From contig JAPTJF010000055.1 in NCBI GenBank assembly GCA_029339195.1, positions 154,802 to 218,801 on the forward strand: DNA of 64,000 bases, written 5' to 3'. The DNA comes from Micractinium sp. NFX-FRZ. Lineage: Eukaryota; Chlorophyta; Trebouxiophyceae; Chlorellales; Chlorellaceae. The notes below the pieces were generated by a model. It was not told where the DNA came from. It saw only the letters and a list, made by a program, of their open reading frames with translations, and ran no database searches. This document shows, piece by piece, positions 55,458 to 64,000 of the stretch (positions within the stretch are counted from its first letter, which is position 1; every line of letters starts with the position of its first letter). Position numbers and translations under genes: made by a program.

Positions 55458-57686
55458 TCAGTCGTCAATGTGATCAATGGACACATCAATCACATCTTCG
55501 CTGGCATACTTGCGCGGCGGGCCGCCCTTGCTGCCGCCCCTGGGCCCGCCCCCAAACATCCCCTCCAGCGGGGTCCCGTAAAACGGGTCAGCTGCCTTGC
55601 GCTGCTGCTCCGCCGCGTACTCGCGGTACCGCTCCTGCTGCTCCCGAATCGCCTTGGCGTTCAGGTAGTTGCTGCACAGGTGGGTGGGTTGGGATGGAGT
55701 AGGGTTGGAGGGGCAGGGAGGGCTGGCAACACCAATCCAATCCAATGCCTGAGCATCACTTTGGCACGGCAGTCTGCATGCTTGCGACGCACGGGGCGAT
55801 GGGGCCCAGCCAGGGGCGCCCTGTGCTGCGCCAAAGACTGTGGCTCAGCTGTGGCAGTTGCCCGCCTTGCCACCATCACCCCTGCTCTGCATGCTCTGCA
55901 TGCTGTGCCCCGCCCCGCATGCCCGGGTCTCACATGATGAGCGGGCCCAGCAGGATGAAGAGCCACATGATGGAGAAGAGCCAGCGCACAATGACCCAGA
56001 AGGCGCCGGTGAAGACTGCAAGCAGGGGGGAGGTGGGGGGGCGCACAGCAGCAGGCAGCGCAAGTGGGTGGGTGGGGTGGGCAGCGGAGAGCCGTGCAGG
56101 GAGGGGAGCGGCGGCGTGCAGGAAGGCGGCAGGGAAGGCAACCTGCAGGGCTGGTGAGGAGTGGCCCGTCAAGCGGCTGCTAGGCTGTTGAGTGCAATGG
56201 CTTTTGCTACTATAAGCGCACAGACACCTCGCAGTGACTGGCTCGGTGTGCACCGCAAAATCGCGCACCCCGCCCGCACAGCCAGGCAAGCGCACCTGAC
56301 ACCATGAAGAGGAAGAGGAAAGTGACGGCGCCCAGCGGGGTGTTGAAGAACTCCCGCACCTGCCCCATCACCTGCACACAGCGGCGGCAGCAGGAGGAGG
56401 CAGCGAGCAGGGGCAAGTACAGTGTTGAGCAGCGCAGGCACAGGAGGGGTCGCCCGACATCTGCAAAGAGTGCGCCGCCCCGAGGCGTCGCAGCAGCAGC
56501 AGCTCCCGCATGCTGCCCCTGCTTCTTGCGCCTGCCTGTATACCCGCCTGCTTGCCTGCCCGCGGACCTGCAGCACCCTTCACTGCCAGGCTCGGCTTCC
56601 CACCATCCATGCCCAGGTGCACCACCCCCCATGCAGAGCTCTCACCCACCTGCTCCCACGCGCAGCATCGTCCAACAGCCAGCATCGCCCAGACACCCCA
56701 CCCATCCCATCCCATCCCACATGGCCTCACCGACGGCGCCTTGCGCTTCACGTCGGTCCACGCGTTGCGGATGCGGCGGCGCACGTGGAACCGGCTCTCC
56801 AGCTCCTCGGCTGCGTCGTTCACCTTGCGGGCATTCTGGGCTGCCGTGCGTGCCGCCTCTGCTGCCTTGCCGCTCACATCGTACTCAGCGTCAACCTGAG
56901 GGCGCGGGGGATGGGCAGTGTGACAGGCGTGTTACTAAAGATTGAAGGTTGCTGACCACATCGTACGAAGCGTCCGGCTGCAGGGGAAGGGAGGTACTGG
57001 AAGAAGAAGGGGGGCATGAGAGGGGCTGGGTGACAGCAAGGGGAGTTGGGTTAAGAGGCAAGTGCCGCCTCCGCTACCTTGCCGTTATGCATCGCACCAG
57101 GACTGGGGAGGGAATGGCAGTGGAACAGAGGGTGTGGAGCGCGGGGGTCCATGAGTGGCAGCAGTGCACACGGGAACCGAGGGAGGTGCCGAAACTCTAG
57201 CAGCGGAAGGGAGGGTGCACAGGGGAGAGGGCAGAGCTGCTTCCTCTGCTTTCGGACGGATACTCTGGCCCACCAGCGTTCACAAGTGCACACACCACGG
57301 CCAGCTGCCTGCCCACCCACCTTCTTTGCCGTCTTTTGCGCCTCTTCAGCTGCCTGCTGCGCTGCCCGGCTGGCCGCCTGCGCCGCCGAGTTCAGCCGCT
57401 CATCCAGCTTCTGCTGCTTCGCCCACTCATCAAACTTCCCGCGCACGTCGCTGGCGCTGCGACGCAGGAAGTTCCATGTAGGGTCGCTGCTGCCGGCGGC
57501 TGCCACTACCGGGTGCAGGCGCCGGCGGGCGGCAGCGGCGGCTGGCAACGGAGCCGCGCGCCGCACCGGCACCCCCAACAGCTCTGGCCGCCGCGCCGCC
57601 GGTGCCGCTGGTCTCCATGCCGCGCTCCTGACTGAGGCGCACGCTCGCGGCCCCGAGGCCGCTACACTGAGCCCGTTGAGGCCCAT
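55458..57686 (-). CDS. Predicted chloroplast membrane protein
   Basis: Exons: 57321-57686, 56731-56895, 56296-56371, 55934-56015, 55458-55671 (300 residues). The ATG at 57686 opens a transit-peptide-like stretch rich in Ala, Arg and Ser. A long charged helical region follows (FDEWAKQQKLDERLNSAAQA, KAAEAARTAAQNARKVNDAA), then two close hydrophobic segments (LGAVTFLFLFMVSVFTGAFW and WLFSIMWLFILLGPLI). The tail is polar and Gly-rich and ends DVSIDHIDD. The family is unknown. Two decayed copies of the exon 2 start lie in intron 1. Confidence 0.6.
56851..57100 (-). repeat. Fossil copies of exon 2 start in intron 1
   Basis: Exon 2 begins at 56895 with VDAEYDVSGKAAEAA. A copy after CTGCAG at 56977 reads PDASYDV, and a second at about 57062-57094 reads NGKVAEAALA. 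Spacings are about 82 and 130 bp. Confidence 0.65.
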
Positions 57687-58149
57687 GTCAGGAACCGTGA
57701 GCGGCTCGCGTTTATTGAGCGGCCAACGGTCCGTGCCGAAGTGGGAGCACGTTTGAAGTATGACACACTCGGTAGCGCCACCCTGTGCACTCACACTTCC
57801 TGCTTTGGTCTGCTGCGCTCAGGACTTGACAGGCACTGTTGAGCTGTGGAGGCGCGTATTTCGAACTGGCTATAGTTTATATCCACAGTGCAGAGCTGGG
57901 AGCCCAGTTCCTGATGCACTCTTGGCTTGCACTTCCCCGTGCTCAGGTTTTCGCCTCGTTGGCACCTTGCTGCGGCGCAAAGTCCAGGTGCACGTCAGCT
58001 GGGATTGATCAAAGTCGTGTGCGCAAGGTGCCGACACTGTAACAGCCCACCGCGGGCAACGCCCACCTGCCCGCCGCCGCGCTCCCCGCCACCACCGCCC
58101 ACCGGCACCTTCCGCTGCCTCGGCTCTGCTCCTTTCACACTCGCCAAGC
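57687..58149. promoter_or_regulatory. Divergent promoter between plastid membrane protein and PSMD5 genes
   Basis: 463 bp between opposed ATGs, with an A/T-richer patch at about 57740-57890. No defined element. Confidence 0.35.
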
Positions 58150-60830
58150 ATGGTGGCAGAGGGCTTCACTGCCGCTGTGCATACCGTGGCCGACACACTG
58201 GGCCCGCTGACGGATGATGCGGCTCGCGACTTCATGCAGCGCTTCCCTCTTGATGCCACCTTCAGGTGCCGCCCTCCCGCACGGTGGGCCCCCGTCCACA
58301 TGCCCGCCCTGGCCTGCCTACCTGCCATACACACACTGCACGGTGGCATGCCATGCGCTTCTCAACTCCATGACTCACTGCCTGTTGTGACAGTCTGACG
58401 GACCCTGCCATGCGCACGCGTACTGCCGCAGGGAGCTGAGCACGCCCAACGTGGGTGCCGACGTTGTCGATGCCACCTGCCTGGCCCTGGGGAAGGTGTT
58501 TGACACGACCTACGGTGGGTGGCCACTCACAACAGCATGCCATGGATCCACTGTTCAATACGCTTCAAGGGCAGCCGCTATCCTTGTCCACACTGACGTG
58601 TGCTGCCGAGCCCCCTTCTTGGCCCCACTGGGACACCCACCCATGTGCCACCTCCTGGTGCAGGCGCCTCCCTGCTGCCCGGCGTGCTGCCCTATGCCTC
58701 CGCAGCGCTGCAGTCCCCCGCGCCGCGGCTGCGCCGCCTGGCAGCGCAGCAGCTGGGCCGCCTGCTGGCCTCACCTGCCGTCGAGCCGGGGGCACGGCAG
58801 CAGGCTCTGGAGCTGCTGCTCCAGGCGCTGCAAGATTCTGATGTGGGGGTGGCCTCTGCTGCGGAAGCCGGGGTGAAGGCGCTGGGCAGCACCCACCAGG
58901 GCGCGCAGCAGCAGCAGGAGCAGCTGGCGATGCTGCTCGACCCGTCAGCGCCAGCGGGGCAGGCGCTGCGCCAGCTGGCGGCCTGCGACGACCCCGTGCT
59001 GCGCATGCGCTCCCTCACGCTGCTGGTCGCGCTGGCCAGCCACTCGCCCGGTGCGGCGCAGGCTGTGCGGCACTCAGGCCTGCTAGAGCCGCTGCTGCGG
59101 GAGCTGCGGGACCCAGGTGGGTAGGTGGGCGGGTGGGCGCTTGGGGTGTTGGGTGGCGCAGCAACAACACCGCAGCATGAGGCGCTCTTGGGTGCATTTC
59201 AGCTCATTGAGACTTGTCTCTGTACACGATGATGCAGGTGTGGGCAGCCGCTGTCCTATCTGACCTGCACCCAGTGCCCAAACCCTCAACAGCCCCTGCC
59301 AGCCACAGTCTGTCCTGGCTCACCCCACCCTCACCCCACGCTCAGTCCTCCCCCGCCCTCCCCCTTGCCTGCCCGCAGACGATCTGCTGAGCTGCATGGC
59401 GGCGCTGCAGCTGGTGCGGGATGCAGCAGAGCAGTGCGACCCCGGCATGGCGCTGGCCCTGCAAGACGCTGTGCTGCCGCGCCTGGGCGCCCTGCTGCAG
59501 CACCCCGAGCCGGTGCTGCAGAACGGCGCGCTCAAGGCAGCCGCCTCCCTGCTCAGTTCCTCTCTGGAGGCGGGCGCCGGCCCCATGGCGGTGGATGGCC
59601 CGGCAGCAGCAGGCAATGGCACTGCGGGCGGCGCGTCGTCGCCAGCGCAGCCTCTGCTGGCGGCTCTGAAGGCTGTGCTGGATGTGGGGGGCACCCAGGA
59701 GGTGCCTGCTGAGCTGGAGGAGTCGGCCCTGGATGCAGGTACGTGGTCATGGGTTTTGCGGTATAGGCTATGGTGTGTGTTTGGGTAAGGGGGTGGGCAG
59801 GACGGGGGTTTGTGGTATAGGCTACGGCGTGTGTGTTTGGTAAGGGTCAGATGCTGGTGGTGGACACAGGAGGCAAGGAGCAGGCAACCTGGTGCCGGTG
59901 CGCAGCTGGCAGCGAAGCGGCGAGCTGGCTAATGCATGGTGCACAACCAGTGTGCTCATCTGTTCCCTGCTCCCCTGCCACTTGCCCCCCTGCAGTCGGC
60001 ATCCTGGGCCTGCATTCGGCGGGGGCCGACGCGCTGCTGACAGATGCGTCCAACGTGGCGGCTGACGTGGCATACAAGGCGCTGGGCCGCGCCCCCAGCC
60101 CGGCGCAGCGCATTGCAGCGCTGCACACGCTGGCGACGGTGGCGGGCGCGGAGCGGGCGGGGCGCAGCGGCAAGCTGCTGTCGCCGGTGGCAGAAGCGGG
60201 GCTGCGGGTGGCGGTGTTTGAAGGTGAGGCGGCAGGGCTCTGTGGTGCTACGCGGGGTGGAGATGTGCTGGTAGCAGCAAGCAGTAAGCAGCAGCGCGTG
60301 CTCCTGTCTTGTCCCTGGTGTGTCCACTCTCAGCTTCAGCACGTGCTTTGACCTCATCAGCTGATCACCCACTGTTGCCTGCCGTTGCCCTTCTTCCTCC
60401 CTTTCCAACCCCTCCACCTGCAGGCGCGGCGGCCGCGGGTGCGGGCGCCACCCCCGCCGAGGTGCTGGAGCAGCAGCTGGGCCAACCCTTTCTGGAGCAG
60501 CGCGTTGCAGTGTACCGCTTCCTGGCTGCCCTGTCTGCCCGGGACTGGATGGTGGGGCAGGTGTGCGGCCATGCCCCGCTGCTAGCGTTCCTGCTGAACC
60601 CGCAGAGCGAGACCAGCAAGCAGGGCTGCGAGTGGCGGCACGCGTGCGTGTCAGCACTGGCGGGCACGGTAGCGGACGTGATGGGCGGCGGGATGGGTGC
60701 TGGCGGGCCGCACCATGCGGCGCTGGTGGCTGCGGCGGAGCGGGTGCAGGCGGCGGTGCGGGCAGGGCCGTTTGGCGCTGCGGCCCGCGGGCCTGCAGAG
60801 TTTGTGGTTGCCACAGAGCCGGGGGCCTAG
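58150..60830 (+). CDS. PSMD5: 26S proteasome assembly chaperone PSMD5 (S5b/HSM3-like)
   Basis: Exons: 58150-58265, 58432-58514, 58664-59116, 59379-59738, 59996-60223, 60424-60830 (548 residues; human PSMD5 has 504). PSMD5 binds the RPT1 ATPase and guides assembly of the proteasome base. The whole protein is made of HEAT/ARM-like helical repeats (LRRLAAQQLGRLLASPAV, LRMRSLTLLVALASHSPG, VLPRLGALLQHPEPVLQNGA). The late conserved part includes LGQPFLEQRVAVYRFLAALS, followed by RDWMVGQVCGHAPLLAFLLN and the signature ETSKQGCEWRHACVSALA. No frame problems. TGTAA follows at 60916. Confidence 0.88.
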
Positions 60831-60915
60831 GGGGCAGCTGCTGCTTGAAACATGGCCTGCTGATGGCCTGCTTGCGACTATGTTGTGCCATGCCCCATAT
60901 TGTGCACTTGCGCTT

Positions 60916-60920
60916 TGTAA
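60916..60920 (+). terminator. TGTAA signal of the PSMD5 gene
   Basis: TGTAA 86 nt after the stop and 143 nt before the next start codon. Confidence 0.6.
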
Positions 60921-61062
60921 ATGTTGGACACAAAGAGGATGCAAGGCCGCAGCAGGCATGCCTTGCAGCACGGCGGGCTGATTGCCGCTCAATCACCTGT
61001 CCCCCACTGTCTTTCTCTGTCCTCATCTGTTGCCTTCCGAGAACTCTCAGCGCCCTCAAATC

Positions 61063-61993
61063 ATGTTCTTCTTCGACCTCGATGACGACGCGGGCGGCCC
61101 GTGGGGCAGCAACGCGATCTCGGCCCGCGCCTCCGGCAAGCTGGAGCAGGCTAAGGAGCTGTTCCACAACCACATCGCCACAGTGGACACATCTGCAGGA
61201 CCGGTAAGGGGAGGCGCAGGCGACTTGGAGCGCTTGGAGAGTGGCCAGCAAAATCAAGTGCCCGCCTCATTCTTCCACGTGCCCCTCTCTTTGACATCGC
61301 AGGTGGGCCCCACCGAGATCATCCCCTTCCATCTGGTGACATATGCGCAGGTTTGACTCTGCCCGCCGCTGCCGCCGCCACCGCGGCGCCGCCGCTTGCG
61401 AACCCGCCGCCTGCTGCCGTGATACAGACTGCTACTGCACTGCCGCCGTACGTCGTACCTGGATCGCCAGAACATCATATCCATCTGTTTTCTGACTGCA
61501 GAAGCAGCTCCGCGACTACCTCAAGACGTGGGGCCTCAAGCCCTCATTCAGGTGTGCCCGCCCGCCTTCCCGCCTGCTTGCACCCGGTGCAAGGCGTTTG
61601 CCTCTCCAGCACCGCGGCTGCCTACCAGTTTGCAACCTTCAGCAGCCACGCATACCCGCCTGGCTGCCCTAGCGCACGTGAGCAAACCTGCCCAGCCGCC
61701 CTGCTCCTCAGACTCCTGCCCCCTTGCCTCCCCGCCCCATCCTCCCCTGCACCCGCAGGTTCCAAGCTGTGCCCAACCGCAAGAGCAAGGTCTGCTTCAC
61801 CTCTGTCACCATCACACCAGAGGCGCAGGCAGCTTTCCTGCGGGACAACCCCGGGGCGGTGCAGCGCGCAGCGGCGGCGGCGCAGGCGGCGGCAGCGGCG
61901 GGCGCAGGCGCAGGCAAGGGCGGAAAGAAGAAAGTGACAGAAAACACGGCCCCGGGGACGGCGGCGCCGGCGGCCAAGCGTGCACGCAGCTGA
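61063..61993 (+). CDS. Small protein with basic C-terminus, unknown
   Basis: Exons: 61063-61203, 61303-61350, 61502-61551, 61759-61993 (157 residues). The N-terminus is MFFFDLDDDAGGPWGSNAI. The middle (EIIPFHLVTYAQKQLRDYLK, WGLKPSFRFQAVPNRKSKVC, FTSVTITPEAQAAF) looks like a small folded alpha/beta domain. The end is Ala-rich and finishes in KKK and AAKRARS, compatible with a nuclear localisation signal. I do not recognise the family. It follows PSMD5 in the same direction with 232 bp between. All phases close, and intron 2 has the weaker donor GTTTGA. Confidence 0.6.
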
Positions 61994-63176
61994 GGAAGAG
62001 GAGGGAAAGGGAGGGGGGAGCCTGTGTCCCTGCTCCCTAACAACCCATCACCGTAGCGCCACAACGAATGGTCGGCAACATTAATGCATGCCCCTGTACC
62101 CCATGTTCTCAATAGCATTGTATTCCTTTCAATCATTCGCACTCGTGCGTTTCGGTTCTGGCGCTTATTACAGCATGTTACTATGCATAGGACCGAGTCG
62201 GTGGCTCAGCCAACAGTTTTGGTTGCACTTGGGCAACGGCTGGCACATGCGTGAAGGGGTGTGGCGAGAGTACAGGCACTTGTAGAGGCATAGAGGATAC
62301 AACGCGGCGGGCGTAGCTGTGAGCGGCAGGCGCTTGCGGGAAGGGGAGGGTGGTACAGGCTGACATGGCAGGCCAGCGCTTGGGTGCTGGGGCGCGAGGG
62401 TCAAAAACGCACGTAAGGGGCAGACGTGTGCAGCATGTGTTGGATGTGGCGCACGTGAGTGCACGGCATGGTTGCCCCGAGCGGGCAGGGCAACGTTGAT
62501 CATACAGTGGAAGCCAAAGGTGGCTGGCAGTGTGCAGGGCAGAGGCGGGGGCAGGGGCGAGGCAGGGGCGGGGGCTGAATGCAGGGGGGTGCGCCAAGGG
62601 CGCAGTGCGGGCGCCTCTGCGCACGCTGAATGGAGCATGCATGCATGCATGTTGGTGGGGAATAAAATGCAGGGGTGACGGGGGATGGTGCACAAGGTGT
62701 GATTTCAGTTTCCTGGGTGACTGGGAGGAGGGGGAGGGAGGGAGGGGGTGGCAGTTGCCTCTCCACTAGTGTGATAAGGCGCATATGCATGGCTGACTGT
62801 TGGTGTTGGTGGGGTTACCAGCTCTAAGCACTCTTGCAGCGCAGGGCGGCCAGCCCGGCTTGCCCAGCATGGCATGGGCTCCTTGATTGACTGGACTGGC
62901 GGTGTTGACTGGCGGTGTTGACTGGCGGTCCGGCAGGCACGGCAGGCAGCCGTGCCGCTGTTGTGCGGCGGCTGCCCTGGCTGCACGCCGGCCATCCAGG
63001 CCTGCTACAGCGTGCCGGCTGCACTCAGCGGCAGCCAGCCTGTAGTGACTCGCTCCTGCTTCCGGAGCGTGCCTGCCTTAGAGGGCGCTCTGGCAACAGC
63101 TACGTTGCTTAAGATTCCCGACTCAGCGGGGCTCAGCAGGAGGGCTGCCGACTCAGAAGGAGGGTTGGTGCCCAAC
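61994..63176. other. Gene-poor 3' gap
   Basis: 1.18 kb between converging genes. An A/T-richer stretch lies at 62080-62180 with a minus-strand TGTAA at 62168-62172. (GCAT)n lies at about 62637-62650. A short direct repeat GACTGGCGGTGTTGACTGGC lies near 62900. No gene recognised. Confidence 0.45.
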
Positions 63177-64000
63177 TCAGTAGGATGGCTCCGGAAGCGG
63201 CGCCTGCTCCGCCATGCGCTTGATGTGCTCCACCAGGCAGGTGTGCACCCGGCATGCCTCCTCGGCAATCAGCGCCACCTGGCGCTTGCTCAGGTTGTGG
63301 TAAGACTCTGCGGGGTGCAAGGTGGGAGGGAAAGGGGCGAAGTGGGAAGGCGCAGTGGGTGGGCGGAGGGGGAGGCGGTGCAGCATGAGGTTCGGCGGGC
63401 CAGGCGGGTGGAGCCCCCGGGGCGTCTGTGCCAGTGCCGGGGTTGCAGTGGCTCATATAGCAGGCCGAGCCAAACGCACCGGCCCGGCCCCTCATCCCTT
63501 CCACCCCCAGCCCGGCCCCATCAGCCCTCCCACTAGACTAGCATAACTGAAATTCCCACCTGTCTGCGCCACTTCATCGTGGTGGTGCACAATGTAGTCC
63601 AGCGCCACCGCCCGCAGGTGGGTCAGCCCGTTGTCGTCAGCCAGCGCCAGCAGGGCGGCGGCGGCGTCTGCCAGGCCTGCGGGGCAGAGAGGTGGGGAGG
63701 GGCGAATGTGGGTGGGGAACAGAGGGGAGCCAGGGAGCGCAGAGGCCAAGGTGGGCAGGCCGGTGGGCAAGTGGGCAAAGGCCGGGGAGCCTCCCGGGGC
63801 CCGATCAGCTCCCGTGGACCCGCTGCTGTGCATGCCATGCTGCTGAGCAATCCAGGCACCACGCTCCTGCCTGCCCCACAATCCCTCTGAACCCCTGCTC
63901 CCACCACCACTATCCCAACACACACCCCAGCCTCACCCTCCTCGTCGTGCTCCCCCGCCGCCGCCGGCGCGGCGCGCTTGCCGCCGCGCCGCTCGCCCCC
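63177..64000 (-). CDS. C-terminal part of a BTB/BACK-like protein (partial)
   Basis: Exons seen: 63937-64000 (continues off the right edge), 63560-63676, 63177-63307. The visible part reads, after a basic/Ala-rich and acidic linker, ADAAAALLALADDNGLTHLR, then AVALDYIVHHHDEV, then ESYHNLSKRQVALIAEEACR and a helical end with the stop at 63177. The ALADDNGLTHLRAVALDYIV pattern resembles the last helices of a BTB domain and the following BACK-like region. Such proteins often serve as CUL3 ubiquitin-ligase adaptors. The N-terminal part would be needed to confirm this. Confidence 0.45.

Noticed and set aside
1..64000. tRNA genes, rRNA, CRISPR arrays, transposons or viral genes
   Set aside because: Looked for on both strands by eye; no cloverleaf, direct-repeat/spacer array, transposase, reverse transcriptase or terminal inverted repeats were recognised.

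Overview
This is a 64 kb piece of nuclear DNA from a GC-rich, intron-dense green alga, most likely a Chlorella-like trebouxiophyte. The evidence is in the sequence: genes are split by many short GT-AG introns with C-rich acceptors, TGTAA polyadenylation signals sit just after several stop codons, and plant-type organellar genes are present (Rubisco accumulation factor RAF1, a plant organellar DNA polymerase, predicted chloroplast transit peptides). Coding sequence is rich in Ala, Gly, Pro and Gln runs. All gene models were spliced by hand from reading frame, exon phase and family similarity. There is no transcript support, so exon edges are predictions. Phase was carried through every junction, and each complete model closes in frame on a stop codon.

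Layout: 19 protein genes, strands largely alternating. 1-808 (-) first exon of a plastid-targeted unknown; 1068-4682 (+) RAF1; 5363-6845 (-) F-box-like protein; 7692-10371 (+) polytopic membrane protein; 10579-12798 (-) ZNHIT2-type zinc-finger HIT protein; 13197-17390 (+) DA1-type ubiquitin receptor/peptidase; 17740-21173 (-) quiescin sulfhydryl oxidase; 21758-29725 (+) organellar DNA polymerase; 30263-33818 (+) short kinesin; 33930-39889 (-) large secreted proline-rich PAN/SUEL-lectin protein; 40665-41266 (-) NDUFAF2/NDUFA12-like complex I protein; 41685-47064 (+) SF3A1; 47529-49702 (-) MYND-finger protein; 50206-52001 (+) F-box/LRR protein; 52949-54256 (+) tail-anchored protein with a LIR-like motif; 55458-57686 (-) plastid membrane protein; 58150-60830 (+) PSMD5; 61063-61993 (+) small basic-tailed unknown; 63177-64000 (-) 3' part of a BTB-like gene. 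Head-to-head pairs share 260-950 bp promoters; several tail-to-tail pairs have abutting or overlapping 3' ends.

These are mostly housekeeping genes with no operon logic. Themes that recur are ubiquitin/proteasome (F-box proteins, DA1, PSMD5, possibly the BTB gene), U2/U5 spliceosome biogenesis (SF3A1, ZNHIT2) and organelle function (RAF1, DNA polymerase, complex I factor).

Two things stand out. First, at least eight introns in six genes carry decayed tandem copies of the neighbouring exon edge together with its splice site ('fossil exons'), at roughly 50-210 bp spacing. This suggests a recurrent local duplication process that lengthens introns or seeds alternative splice sites. Second, the gene at 33930-39889 joins an extensin-like proline-rich rod to PAN and SUEL (galactose/rhamnose-lectin) modules and further Cys-containing domains, an architecture I do not recognise as a described protein.
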